A DNA stretch of 64,000 nucleotides from Fusarium oxysporum f. sp. lycopersici 4287 (lineage: Eukaryota; Ascomycota; Sordariomycetes; Hypocreales; Nectriaceae). The stretch spans positions 6,560,635 to 6,624,634 of the forward strand of contig NC_030986.1 in assembly GCF_000149955.1 (NCBI RefSeq), given 5' to 3'. The notes beneath the pieces were generated by a model. The model was not told where the DNA came from. It made no database searches and saw only the letters and a program-made list of their open reading frames with translations. Position numbers and translations under genes: made by a program. Shown one piece after another: positions 10,190 to 22,156 of this stretch. Each line of letters starts with the position of its first letter. The first letter of the stretch is position 1.

Positions 10190-11674
10190 TGTATTACGAC
10201 AAACCACTAGGGTGGGCGCATCCTAGCTCTTTCTTAGAGCCTAGACCTTCTTGCGCCTACAATCGTGTGAACTAAGTGTCAGCGTGGTCCTTGTTTTCCG
10301 TTTTACCCTTATCACCAGAAGTTCTAAGCCTGGCGTTTCTTAAGTACCCTATATCCAGTTTCGCTGCTCTTCTTCACCACAAGACAGAATGCAGCTTCAC
10401 GATAGACATGAACCTTCGGAATCGAGAGCCAGCACAAGAGGGTACGACTGGTGTCACGGACTGTGCTCTCGCAGCGTTCTATCACCAAGTCTAATGCCCT
10501 CGTGGTACACGATAGTTTCTGTTCATCCACAGACAAGCTTCTAATACCCGGATCGTCCTGCCAGCACCCTTGACCCATAACATGGTCTGATGTCAATAGG
10601 GGTCTAATCTATTTATTACTATGGTTTTCTACTGGTTTTCCCCCAGGTTATATTACTTACTAGGAAAAACTAGCTATCTAGGCTTAAAAAGCTTAGTAGT
10701 CATCGCCTTTATTAAAACCACTTTTTTGCAGGACTATAAGGCATTTAAGGTCTTATAAGCTAGCTATTTCTAGCTATTTATCTTACTTAATGCGTCTCTT
10801 TTACGAGATAGTAGCTAAGTCTTTCTTTTAGATATTCCTATCTTGTAAGCTAGATCTTAGTTAGAGAGAAACAGCGGGGCAGAGAAGGTTAGATAATTAA
10901 TACTAACCCTATCCTAACCCTAACAGTCAGCCTCGCACTTAATTTACATATGAGCGCTGCAGCTTACATGCACGCTCTTTCAACCCCAGTGATATCCGGT
11001 TAGTGCGCTTGGCGTGCCCGGTGGGTCTAACCAAGCTTTCCCGCCAAGAGAACGCAGATTGACTCTTTTCGAGACGTGGTTGAGACAGGCGGTCGAGCTA
11101 GAGCAGCAACGTCTGCTATGTGCTCAGTGCTGTTTGCATCAGAGGCATCTTCTAATCTGCCTTACCTATGCAAGGGAGTCAAAACCTGAGACGCCAGGCC
11201 CCTCTATGTACAACGTTCCGCAAACCATGTCATCTTATCCTATTTGTCGTCGTTACTCAGCTGCGGCCCGCACGTGGCCAAGAAGCATACCACAGTGGAG
11301 AAGGGGGGGGTTCCACCAAATAAGCACGGTTTCTCCGAGAAAGCAGGGGTATCATATTTAGAATTAAAAGAAACAACTACTATTGACGGGCTCGCATTTC
11401 AAGGGCCTGTTAAGTGGGGAGTTCTGTGCTTTTTCCTGATGATTAGTATGGTAGTGGCCACGCGTTAAGTTGCGCCAACTGCAAAGCCACTGGATTGTAT
11501 CAAAAGTCCCGTTAGCTCACAATTAGCGTTTCCCCACTAGAGCTGGTTTCCGCCAGGATCTCGGGATTACACGGGAATCGTAGAACGCTCTCGGCATAAG
11601 AACAGCAAGAAACCAAGCTCGCAGTCAGTCTCAGTACCTCTAAATTCAGTCCCTTAACCTTCCTTACCGTTACG
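10190..11674. other. Intergenic, AT-rich decayed sequence with a telomere-like motif
   Basis: 10600-10900 is rich in TA, CTA and TTA, like sequence degraded by RIP, but no family is recognisable. ORFs at 11014-11468 show no domain, and the upstream half of that stretch has no coding feel. Confidence 0.4.
10903..10925 (+). repeat. Short interstitial telomere-like repeat
   Basis: CTAACCCTATCCTAACCC followed by TAACA holds about three imperfect CCCTAA units, the fungal telomere repeat on the complementary strand. Three units can arise by chance. Confidence 0.4.
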
Positions 11675-12885
11675 ATGGCCACAACAACGATTTCCCATGG
11701 GTCATATCTCACCTCGACCTCCTCAACCGTCATGGCCAGTTGCACTACAGCAGTACCAGGGATGCACGGCTACGTGCCATTCGACCCTAATACCTGCAAC
11801 TCCAACTATCATTTCTACCCAAGCTTCACTGGCAATCTTGCCTTTGCCACAGTCTTCGGATTGAGCACCATTGCCCACTTGATCGAAGCAATCGCGTTTA
11901 GAAAGGTCTGACATCTATCCCCAGTAAATCCAGAAAGGAGACATTGCTGATCAAAAGAAAAGAAATTCTGCTGGGTGGTCATTATGGGAGGGGCATGGGA
12001 GACAGGTGCATTCATTGCCCGAACACTCGGCTCCCGTGACCAACAAGAGGAACAGTTTGCCTTTTGGGGGCAACTTCTCTTCATTTTGGCACCACTCTGT
12101 TCGTCACGTTAACAAATGGTATCTAAGATTCCGCTGCTAACCGTTGAATTAGGGGTGAATGCCTTTGTGTATATGACAGTCGCGCGAATGGTACATTTCG
12201 GGCTTGCCGACAAGCAAATATGGAATATCAAGGCGACCAAGCTGACCGTCATCTTCGTTTGGATCGATGTCGTCTGCTTTCTCGTCCAAGCAGGCGGGGG
12301 TGGCATGCTGTCAAATAAAGACGAACCGAACATTGCCAGAATCGGTACAAAGGTATATACAGCTGGGGTGGCGATACAAATGACCTTTGTAATTATCTTT
12401 GGAACCATGACTGCGTGGTTCTATCGCAGAATACATCAGGTGCCTCGCTGCAACAATGGCCGAATGAAGGGTTTAACATTGGTGATGTTGGCGGTATTAC
12501 TTCTCATCGTGGTAGGTTTGAAGACTCAGAGATTTTGAACGAACTCATGGCACGACAAGTCACGGCTAACTTCAGAGTATTACAGGTTCGAACCATTTAT
12601 CGCTTGATTGAATTCGGACCGGGCCTCAATGCAGACAACCCCTTACTAACGAAGGAAATCTATCCTTTCGCCCTCGATGCATTTCCGATGAGCTTGGCGC
12701 TGATAATGCTCAATGCCATGCATCCTGGCCTCGTTCTACGTGGGAAGGATAGCGAATTTCCCTCTCTCGGCCGAGCGGAAAGAACAGCTGTACGAAGGCA
12801 GAAAAAGAAGGAACGCCAACAATCAAGGACTACTAACAGTACTCGTAAAAAAAGTGAGTATATCCGTATGGAGCATATCGGATAG
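11675..12885 (+). CDS. RTA1-family seven-helix membrane protein
   Basis: Four exons (11675-11905, 11963-12098, 12153-12511, 12586-12885) join in frame to 341 aa. RTA1-like proteins are fungal plasma-membrane or ER proteins with seven transmembrane helices, linked to lipid transport and resistance to toxic lipophilic compounds. Hallmarks are GNLAFATVFGLSTIAHLIEA (helix 1-2), METGAFIAR-like sequence (WETGAFIARTLG), QLLFILAPLWVNAFVYMTV and the RTIYRLIEFG segment near helix 6. Introns are 57, 54 and 74 nt; the second and third have CTAAC branch sites. Exon 1 uses an atypical GTCTGA donor. The charged tail (RRQKKKERQQSR) would be cytosolic. The gene looks intact. Confidence 0.85.
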
Positions 12886-14657
12886 CAAACTAGTCGCTAG
12901 ATGTTAGGACACGTCCGCGTGCTTGTTAGATTAATTAACTGTTAGACATCTCGCTGCAGGTACACAGTAGAAGTGTCTTTCGAATTAAGCGCCAGCTACA
13001 AAGCCCGGGGCTACAGTTACAGGTTATGTGGTGATGGTAGCTTGGCAGAGCCGTGAACAACACGCCATCATTGTAAGACGTAGGGAGAATAGGATGTCAA
13101 TTAGGTTGTACTCACTCTTCAGCAACTAGCCTTACTTAGGGTCCAAAGATCGGGAGTCTCGAAGGCTTCTTCGTTTTTCTCACAGCGCGCTTCACGATGC
13201 GCTTGTTAAAGCTGAAATAAGAGAGAAGGCTCCACTCTAGCAGTCTGAATTTAGGGGCAAGCACCTAAGCTTCCTCATTCAATTCCCGCTAAAATGACGT
13301 CCCTATTTCCCGTATATCGATGACTGTAAGTATGAATCCGTTTACAGATAGTCTCTGGCGCTTGATGTTTGTTCTGCTGCATAGCCATCGCATGTAAGTT
13401 TACCACATCGCGATTCCCAGGCAAATCTGATGCACTAATTTAGAAATTTAAGAATAACCTTGCATGATGAGTCTCAGGGATATCTACCCCGGCTTTAGAA
13501 CTTCTGGTGACAAGGGTGAAACGGGAAACAAGGGCCACCCTGGAGGTTCGTCGTAATAGGCGAATTATACCTGATTTGAATGGCGAGCCTAACCATAGCT
13601 GGCTGTATTACGTGCTTGCGCGAGGGGGGCATTCCTGTCTGTGGGTCTAGCGCCCTTCCCTGGGAGCAGCCTCCTGATAGCTTCGCGAGGGGGAGCGGCC
13701 GCCATGTTGAAGCGGTGTTTAATTATGCTTATCTTTCGAGTCGGCCTGTGCCCTTCTCGTGTACTACCTTGACGCTTGCTTCATAGACATTCTTAGCCGC
13801 CCAGTCAACCGGCAACCGACCTCTGCGTCAAGCTGATAAGTGCATGGAGTCTTATAGTTACGGCCGCATTCACTGGACCGTTTCCCATCCCTATTGCAAT
13901 AGTGTAAGAAATAAAGTCTTGAGTTCTCTTAAGCACGGCTCTTGTTGTAAACCAGTGGCTCGCGGCCAAAATCAAAGCAAGGTTCAGGCATAATAGGCGG
14001 CTCTATTGTGGATATCTTCTCAACTCGGAATTCTCCATGAGGCTCTCCTGAGCTTCTTGGTTCTTTGGGGATAAGTTGAGTTGACTCATCCTTCCAGACA
14101 TGCTTGAAACAAGCTGCCATCGGTCCATTTCCACAGTCTCGGGGTACCAATTTGGCATCCTTCAAGGCTTAGTTTGAATTGCGGCCGTGTGAACGCGCGG
14201 CCCCTAAAACACGCCAATAGCACACTCGGTGAAGCGAATTGTCATAGTGAGGTTCTTCGGCCCTTCTATAGGGAGCTGGTGAAGCCGAAAAAGATACGTG
14301 GCCCTTGCGGTTGCCCCAGATCTCTTCTCTAACTATTGAAAAAACTCGTGAATTAATACCGAAATTCGTTAGTCACATATGGGTACATCACCGATGTCGT
14401 TCTAGTTTGACATGCCATAATCCTGGCTCCCTAAGCCACGATACTTGCGAATCATGAACACAAAGCTTTATTACGGTTGCGCACAAATGGTGCCCATTTG
14501 ATGCCTATCATATTCAGTTCTATTTTTCCTATAAGTAGACGGCGCATGCCATTATGCTGGCATGGACTCAAACACGGTTGTCCTTCACTATTACCGCCTG
14601 ATAATCGACTTGTCTGATCAACATATAAGTGACATTAGTGGTGTATAAATATACATC
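12886..14657. other. Intergenic, nothing firm
   Basis: About 1.8 kb. A 78-aa minus-strand ORF (13929-14165) and a 68-aa plus-strand ORF (13580-13786) show no recognisable family. A tiny Gly-X-Y-like run near 13510 is too short to mean anything. The last 100 bp should contain the promoter of the serine hydrolase gene. Confidence 0.4.
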
Positions 14658-16393
14658 ATGCTGCAACTTTGGATTCTCATCGCCAGCCTCACTATAGGTT
14701 CCTTCGCTTTGTTGGGTGCAACTGCCCAAGTGAACGACCGCAATCCGCTCACCGAGGAGTTCGGCGATTTTGCGGCAGAGACATTGGATAATTGGAAAGT
14801 CCCGGGTTTATCCATTGCTGTGATTGACGGCGACCAGGTCTTTGCTGACGTATGAACTTGATCCCTCTGCGCTCTGCAACATCGGCTTGAATGCGTGACT
14901 GTGAATAATACTGATGCGGATATAGGGATACGGCTTTTCGGCATTGCCTGATAAGCCAGCCACGCCGGAAACACTCTGGTACGGCGCTTCAACTACAAAG
15001 GCACACACTGCCGCTACCCTAGCTCACCTGATCGACTCCGGAAAGTACCCGGCTCTCGCTAACGGTTGGTCAACGACAATATCCTCTATCATTCATGACG
15101 ATTTCGTTCTTCAGGACTCGTGGGCGACAGAGCATATCACACTAGACGATGCTATAAGCCATCGCACAGGGATGGCACATCACGATAAAGCCTACGCGGG
15201 GGTAGTGAAAGGAAAGGAAGCTAAGCCTAAAGATGTTGTCCGCAACTTGAGGAATCTACCCTTAACCACCGAACCACGGCTCAAGTACTCTTATACGAAT
15301 CTGATGTACACCACACTCTCACATGTTATTGAGACCGTCACAGGAAAATGGCTTGGAGACGTGATGAAAGAGCTGATCTGGGCTCCGTTGGGCATGAACT
15401 CGACCTTTTTCGACTTGCAGGACGCAAACCATGCCCCTAATCAACTCGCTTCGGGTTACTACTGGGACAAGAAGGAAGGAAGATACGGTGAGGTTCCTTT
15501 TATGAACGTTACCCAGCTCAGCGGCGCCGGGGCAGTTTTCTCCAATGTCCTCGACTACGCTAAGTGGGTACAATGCCTGCTTGACGAGGCACTTCCATTC
15601 CCCAAAGAGGTGCACAAGGATATAAAGTCTCCGAGAATGCTTATATCCACGCAGCCGGATGGTTCCAGCGACATCGTCACATATGGACTAGGCTGGTATC
15701 GCACCCTATTTAAGGGGCATGTTATATACACTCACGGCGGAGGGGTGCATGCCTTTGGAGCCCAGGTCTATTGGTTGCCCGATATCAGTTATGGCGTGGT
15801 TGCGTTCGCGAACACGGCCATTACTTCAAATGCCGTGGAGGAAATCCTGGCATGGAAATTGATTCAGGACCGACTTGAAATCCCAGAGAACGAGCGCTTT
15901 GATGTCAAGTCTAAGTTCGTCACATCTTCTATTGTCCTACGAAATATTCACTGACTAAGATAGATATCAAAAGACCATGAAGGAGTTAGGCCCTACCGCA
16001 GATGAGTCCGTTGATATTCTCTACCCTGAGCGCCCCAATCCGCCGTTGCCCCCTACTGTGAACATCACGGAGTTGCAGGGCATATACTACGACCCAGGGT
16101 ATGGACAAATTACGTTACGGGAAGAACCTCACCCTGATAGATCAGATGAGAAGATTCTTGTCGCAGACCGCCAGGAGATGACATGGAAGTACCAGATGAG
16201 GCTGCATCACGTCTCCGGTGACTATTGGATTATCTACCTGCCTTTTTTGGAGAATCCAGGGTATATGGTCGAGTTCGTAGCTGGGGAGTTCAAGATCGGA
16301 AATAATGGAAAGGCGGTTGGACTTCAGGTGGACTGGGTCAGTCGATTTGATGATGTGGTTGAGGGAAACGTCCTATTCAAGAGGGTTGACTAG
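14658..16393 (+). CDS. Secreted class C beta-lactamase-like serine hydrolase (paralogue 2)
   Basis: Three exons (14658-14849, 14926-15914, 15964-16393) give 536 aa, with introns of 76 and 49 nt in the same two places and phases as the paralogue at 3526-5279. Residues 1-23 form a signal peptide (LWILIASLTIGSFALLGATA). Active-site motifs are STTK (Ser about residue 86), YTN in YSYTNLMYTT and HGG in YTHGGGVHAFG, where the paralogue has HSG. The C-terminal domain from exon 3 is also shared. Members hydrolyse or transfer acyl groups of esters, amides or peptides; a secreted enzyme could act on external toxins or peptides. No damage is visible. The two copies differ at many residues, so the duplication is not recent. 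Confidence 0.85.
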
Positions 16394-16506
16394 TTATAGG
16401 CGAGGTAGCAACAGCTTGGTACACCTAAATACAAAGTAAACTTCGTGCATTTATACATTAAATGATAGTTATATTGCAATTCGGAACACCAAAGCATAGA
16501 TGCGTA

Positions 16507-16603
16507 TTGTTGTACAATAGTTGTATGTTATGGGGTAGTGTTGTACAACTTTAGTAGAGGAAAGGTAGTGTCGTACAACTTTACAACAGTTGTGCAACCA
16601 TAA
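16507..16603. repeat. Cluster of TTGTACAA palindromes
   Basis: TTGTACAAT, then GTAGTGTTGTACAACTTTA and GTAGTGTCGTACAACTTTA, then ACAGTTGTGCAAC lie within about 100 bp. They sit just beyond the 3' end of the hAT transposase relic and may be subterminal transposase-binding repeats of that element. Confidence 0.5.
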
Positions 16604-16670
16604 GGTCACGTGCAACGACCAAACGGGTAGAATTAAGGTGCCATGGCTCTATATCTTCGTCTATAGCATT

Positions 16671-17035
16671 CTAGTCGTCTTGTAGACCTACATCCATAGG
16701 TGCCCCATAATCTCCAGCCAGCGGATTGCATACTAGACCCAATCTACCCTCTCCGGAGGGGACAATTAGTCCTTCTCGTAGCCTGTTGCCGATACACTCC
16801 ACCTTCTCAAGATTCTTCCAAGTGATTCGAAGCCGGTCCCACGAAGCAGTACGTCGAGCACCTGAGAATGCTCTCTCTGGCTCAGCTGATTCAGATGGGA
16901 TGGAAAGGATATCGATAGCCATCCGACTGAGTCGTGGATACTGTGCCCGTTGCTCAAGACGAGACCACCAGTCAAGAGGAGTACAGTCGATTTCAAGAGG
17001 TAAAGCGTTGATATAGGAATCCAGATTGTCTACTG
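16671..17035 (-). pseudogene. hAT transposase C-terminal relic
   Basis: Encodes the hAT dimerisation domain: DWWSRLEQRAQYPRLSRMA, then DILSIPSESAEPERAFSGAR and RTASWDRLRI. This is the last part of a hAT transposase; the catalytic core and zinc-finger BED domain are not found upstream on the minus strand (17036-17300). Related to, but not the same copy as, the relic at 57480-58150. Confidence 0.8.
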
Positions 17036-18712
17036 TACCAAGGACTGCTTGTAATTACTAAATTACACATTTTTCGTCCGTGCGCTGACCCCCTGTCGCC
17101 TATCAACCATTCAGCATTCATGTAGGGGACTACATGATTGAAAAATACATACAAAATGAAATGGCGCTATTGAACCATAGGGGGCAACATGTAAAGAAAC
17201 CCGCCAAGTAAAATAGCCCAAAATAGTATGTATTAAAAGGCAACATCCAGGTATGTATTTTTCCAAAGTATGAATTAATATAAATCCAAATTACACTGTT
17301 GCGATAAGTTTGAAGTTTGGTGATTTTTTTTTTGATGTGGTTGTCGAGATTGAGATTGTGTTATGTGATTGGCCAGGCTGCATGGACCGTGCATTTCGGT
17401 ACATTGAGGAGAGACAAGTAGCCATTTGGGGTAGGGGATAGCATGGGAATACCGATTTGCAGTAAGGGTTACCAATCCAAGCCATAATATATTAAAAGCA
17501 GATTAACCAACAAAGTTAAGTTTCCAGTTCAGAGGGATTCAATATATTTAAATCCAGTCAGGTTTAGATCATATTATAAGTGTATTATATAGTATATTTA
17601 GCAGAGAATGTTTAGCAGGGAATGTAGAAAAGTATAATATAAGGGTGATTCCATTAGCCAGGCAAGAACCAACCAGCCAGTCCAACGAGTCAGATATAAC
17701 CCTAATCAAGCATGTAGACAAGAAATGCGCCGCATTTCCACTTCTGCACCAATCAGAATCTCCATATTCTTACCACATATTTCTCCCCATGGCTGCAGCA
17801 TACAGGATGGCCTCGCTTAATTCATGGCCGACCGCTTGGCATCATTGCGGCCACGGTAAAAAAGCCCAAACCAACATGGAACGAAGACTATTTGTTGGGC
17901 CAATGGTACGATACAGTACCCCGGAGTCCAGCTGCCGTAGAAGCCCGGCTTCGAGTTATACTGCGTGGTGTCGGCCTCATGGTTGATCGAGCCACGTTCA
18001 ACTTGGCCAAGACTTCATACTGATCTCGATGCTGGTTGAATACCTACTAGAAAGATGACTTTTGACCCCACAAATTCAAAGTTGAGAACTGCCTGAAAAG
18101 ATATGTTGATGTATGGAAAAGGTTCATTTGTTATGTGTTTAGAGTTCAACATTTTGAAACACATCAGCAGCAAGATATATACAGCTTACGACTCGGACGC
18201 GATGAAACCATCATGATGTGTCATATACGATATCTGGTTGCTCTTCTACAACGCGAGGCTGTGAACTCTAACTGGAACGTGGATAAAGGACATAAGGAAG
18301 ATAAGGATAAGCCTAGCGACTGTAGTAATAGAGATAAGTATGAAGATAAAGATGACGATCGTGATGGAGCTAACAAGGAATGGTATTAACAAGTACGACC
18401 GAGTCGAGACTAAGAATCATGCCAACAAAAACGATAAACATTGCACTTGTTAAGGATTTGGGTGAAGATAGGGCCACATCCTTAATACGTGTATGCCAAG
18501 AAATTATGATGACAAAGGAAGATTTCTGCGTAGCCGCTGAGTTTATTGTGTATTTAATGACTGAGCAGTACAAGAGACTCCATCTCAAGGCGACCACAGG
18601 CTGACCCCCTCACCGACTGCAGCGATCAACCTCGCAATAGGCGGGACCATCAGAATTTGTTGACTCTGATCTCTTCACAAGGTATCTCGGTGTACCAGAG
18701 TAGGTATTTGAG
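17036..18712. other. Intergenic, AT-rich, no gene recognised
   Basis: Contains several ORFs of 65-113 aa with low-complexity or unrecognised translations. 18290-18370 is purine-rich (GATAAGGATAAG type). No transposon end, RNA gene or conserved domain was seen. Confidence 0.4.
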
Positions 18713-20182
18713 TCATGTTGCTTGCTTTTTAGTGGTCCTCTGCTGCAAAGTCCGCTTCGCGTCATTGCGCACTTTTTCAGCGATGCACTTCAAGAGCTTC
18801 CTGTGAGCTTCTCGAGCTTCCGCATCGTCCTCGTCAGAGATTTCCGGTAAACGCCAATTTGGGTACAGATTCAGATGCGACGGCCGAACTTGTATCTGAC
18901 TCTGTGAGTGCGAGCTGAAGTAATAGTGACATAAGCGACAAGTTGGCTTGCTGGCGCCGATGTATTGCCATTGCCGCCAAAATCTATTTGGCCTTGTGAT
19001 TCCGTTCTTGGTGAGGTAGTGATGAATGAGGACTTCTGCGTGTACGATTGGCCTGAAAGTTCTCTTCAAGAGTTGAATTTGGATAGCCTTATCCAGACCC
19101 ATCCTGCGGAGATCCTCTGCATCCTGCATAAGCTCTGGCATCTTTACTTTCTCAAAAGCCTCCATGTGTTGAACAATAGCAACAGCTGTCAGGTCCGACT
19201 GTGCAATGGGCTTGGATATGCGAGTACTAGACGGTAGTGAGGTGATCTTGAAGTCCTGAAATAGTAGCGGCCAGGCTGCTGCTGCACAAACAATAAAGTT
19301 CGCAGCTTGACGGTAGGAATGCCAACGGCCGAGATAATGTTTTAGCTCGCACCACGGCCCAGACCTGAGGAACTCGCTGCCCCTGGCTTTCGTTCTGACG
19401 GCTTTCTTGATCCCTGTCATCGCCAGCTGGGCATTATGGATCAGGTTGATCAGCCTTTCACAATCTCTCAGTGCTGGGGTAAAGTTAGTCTCGGTATGTA
19501 TAAAGTACGTCGACAGAAGGAGGGAGACTTGCACTTGATTTCCTCCTGCTCGCGTACGTTGTTGACCGAGAAGTTGCATTTCTCTCTGAGCTTTTGAAGC
19601 TCACTCTTCAAGGCCTCTGTGCATCGTTGGAGTCAGTGTCATGTAGTGTGTCATACCGTCTTCGGACTGTCGCCGTTCGTGATCTTCCAGACAAAGGCCT
19701 AAAGCCTTATCAAGTTTGTCTTTGTATTCGGTAATTCGGGGCATGTTGAAAGCTAATATCATCCTGAGTACTCTCTTCTCGGGGGCATCGGAGCTAAGAT
19801 TTTGGGGGTTCTGCCCGGCCAACTGTAGTAAGTTCGTTACGAATCTCGCGGTTGCCCTAGTCTCCTCTTCGTCCTTCCTGTTCGCTGCAAACACGAATTC
19901 GGGCCCATTCGTCCCTTCGAGAATTGTCATGGCGGTGACCGAATTTCCGCCTCGTTCATTGTCACAGACCTGGGCGAGATTATTTACGAGCACACGAAAG
20001 GCTTCGAAGTCGGATTGCAGGTTGTCAAAGTCGACCGTCGCGTGGCTTTCTGGTTCTTCTCGGGCCAGGTTGCAACTTTGAATCATTGCATACTCGAGAA
20101 CGATTGGCTCGTAGAGAAGTCTACGCTGGAAGGGATCGAGACCAGCATAGTATTGGAACTCCGAAGTCTGGACTACCGTCAT
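18713..20182 (-). CDS. OTT_1508-type deaminase-like protein
   Basis: Three exons (20182-19657, 19616-19533, 19473-18713) join to 456 aa. The C-terminal half carries the two zinc-binding motifs of the cytidine-deaminase fold: HAE at about residue 348 (RPIVHAEVLIHHYL) and CxxC at about 382-385 (SKPTCRLCHYYF). The order and spacing match the OTT_1508-like deaminase family, which is expanded in fungi and proposed from sequence analysis to act on nucleic acids or in conflict systems; no substrate is established. The N-terminal half has the fungus-specific helical region (LDPFQRRLLYEPIVLEYAM). Intron 1 is 40 nt. Intron 2 keeps the frame only with a GC donor (GCAAGT), paired with a good GACTAAC branch site and CCCCAG acceptor. 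The gene appears intact. Confidence 0.75.
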
Positions 20183-20375
20183 TCTTGATGATGCGTGATG
20201 ATGCTATCATGGGAGAACTCCTGCCTGGTAGCTTGATGTAGCATTAGCCGAGCTATGGTGATCAAACGCCTGGAGTAAAGACAGTTAAGCAGTTTTCTGC
20301 CAGGGTTCCTAAGGCAAATGAATAATAAAGTCTAATTCTTCAATACTTCGTACTAGGCCGGCATCATCATCGGTG

Positions 20376-20660
20376 ATGACCTATGACACAATCGTGAGTA
20401 ATATGGCTGGGGAACTAAGGTCGGTTTTGGCCGAAAAAGGCTTTTTCCACCGCATCGGTATTCCTCGTCTGATTAGCCAGGAGCTATTGAAGCCCACCGG
20501 AAAGCCCCGACTTGCTAACACCAGCTTCGGATACCAGGTTAGTATGAACTCCCATATCCACTCGAGTAGTAAACATCGAGCGTATTTACCACAAGAAGCT
20601 GATAAGATACAGAAATCATTCAGGAGAACTCTTGACAACAGATGCTCACTAAAAAACTAA
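20376..20660 (+). CDS. Hypothetical ORF divergent from the deaminase gene
   Basis: A 94-aa ORF starting about 190 bp upstream of the deaminase start on the other strand. No domain recognised. GTTAGT at 20538 could be a splice donor. It may be a chance ORF. Confidence 0.2.
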   Translation: MTYDTIVSNMAGELRSVLAEKGFFHRIGIPRLISQELLKPTGKPRLANTSFGYQVSMNSHIHSSSKHRAYLPQEADKIQKSFRRTLDNRCSLKN

Positions 20661-20973
20661 TTCGGGAAGCTAAGCCGCGCCGCCGGGACACAGTTGCGTC
20701 ATTCGAGTGGTGGCTTACATACCCTTCCCCCCGCAGTGACACCCTGACCCTGGAAGTATAACTATCTCACATGCCCCCGCAATGCTGGTCCGGATTACTT
20801 TCAACCAAAAAGGCCAAAGGGCGCGTCTTGCGCTTTTGAAGTTCGTCACTTGCACTTAAACACTGAGCTTACAACTAGGTATACACGGCAACTATGAAGT
20901 GTGGAAAAGGCATCGCTTTTTGCTGCTTTGAAACATATACATTAGCTGATGAGTTCCCAGACACCCCTCAATT

Positions 20974-21791
20974 ATGGAGCTAGTACCAGAAACGGCTTTT
21001 AAGCCGCATGCCTTGAACCCAACTCTCCTGAACAACACCGGAGGGATTGTAACCGAGGCACCTGGGATGCCACAATATGGGGACCTTATCACTGTCAACT
21101 CGATCTCCCTAGGCCATACAGTCAACCCGGCTCTCGTACACGCTACGGCTTCCACCGGCACTGTCACCGCTATCCCTTCTAGTTGCTTGAAGGCATAGTC
21201 TTCTCGTGGCTCGCATGCTAACAGTCAGGAAGACGATGAATGGAGGATGCTTATGAAGGATTGCGAAAATGTCCCCGCTGAAGTCAAAGCAAAGAGTCCC
21301 GGACATGTTATCAACGCCATTGGACTATCCAGGTGTGACATAGAGTCTACTCAAACTCTAGAACAGCATTTGCCGACCCACGCAGTCAGTCCGAGCAAAC
21401 ATATAAGGCATGCCAGGGGGCCCAATAGGGAGTATTGTTGTTCCTGGCCCGCGTGCTCTCGGACTTTTTTGACAAGCAAAAAGCTGAGGTAAGCGCCTAT
21501 CTCTCGATTACCGACAGTCGAAGTATTGGTTAGTTGGTTAATGAGTTCCGCAGTATTCATATTCGCACAATGCATAAGCCCCGGACGCTTTGTATAGCAG
21601 GATGTGGACAGATATTTGGGGACAAGAAGCCCATGCTCTGGCACGTCAGGGTCTACCATCGGCAGTTCCTGCCCACCCTAGATGCGTTCAAATGCTCTAT
21701 CTCGGAATGCAAGAGAGAGTTCACCCGCCCTGATAACCTTAAGCGTCACATTGAGGAAGTGCATACCAAGCAAAGATGGAGGAGGAAATGA
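20974..21791 (+). CDS. C2H2 zinc-finger protein
   Basis: At least three C2H2 fingers are visible. The first is split by an intron (21489-21553, GTAAGC...CAG) and reads CSWPACSRTFLTSKKL then HIRTMH after splicing. The second is CIAGCGQIF ... HVRVYH and the third CSISECKREF ... HIEEVH. This arrangement is common in small fungal DNA-binding regulators. The fingers lie at the C-terminus and end in the basic tail KQRWRRK. The 5' half is less certain: the frame from the ATG at 20974 ends at 21198, and the next in-frame segment begins near 21231 after a TCAG acceptor with a GCTAAC branch site, but the donor is ambiguous (possibly GTACAC at about 21137). Confidence 0.65.
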
Positions 21792-22156
21792 TCATGGGTG
21801 GACAAGGTTCTCCCAGCGTTGCAGAGGATGGGAGGGACTAAGGCGTTATCAGTTGATTGATTAATTGATTATATCCTGCGCGGTCGGAATCGTCTAAACG
21901 ACTATGCCTAATTAACGGGGTCCAGCAAATAGCCGAGGCCTCGCGGATTAGCATTAGTTTGCATTGCCCTACTTCGCCAAAGTTAATAATAATAGCTAGC
22001 TATCACTGCCGCGCACTTAAAGAATGAAAACTCAAAGCATGTTCGCCGTTAGCAGTTGCAGAGTCTGTTCCACTCTTTTGACTTTCTTTTCATACCCTAC
22101 CAGTTACTAAGCTCCCCCCCACGTCCCCCATATAACTCTTTCCAGAAACTTAGCTA
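21792..22156. other. Intergenic, no feature recognised
   Basis: Between the zinc-finger gene and the MITE. No conserved coding segment. The run CTCCCCCCCACGTCCCCC near 22110 is low complexity. Confidence 0.4.

Noticed and set aside
11014..11468. Overlapping ORFs of 115 and 74 codons
   Set aside because: No domain, no consistent frame and no splice pattern linking them to the RTA1 gene downstream.
13507..13556. Collagen-like Gly-X-Y run (GDKGETGNKGHPGG)
   Set aside because: Only four to five triplets before a stop, with no gene context.
18135..18604. Pair of ORFs of 84 and 74 codons
   Set aside because: Low-complexity Lys/Asp-rich translation and an antisense ORF of similar size; no family recognised.
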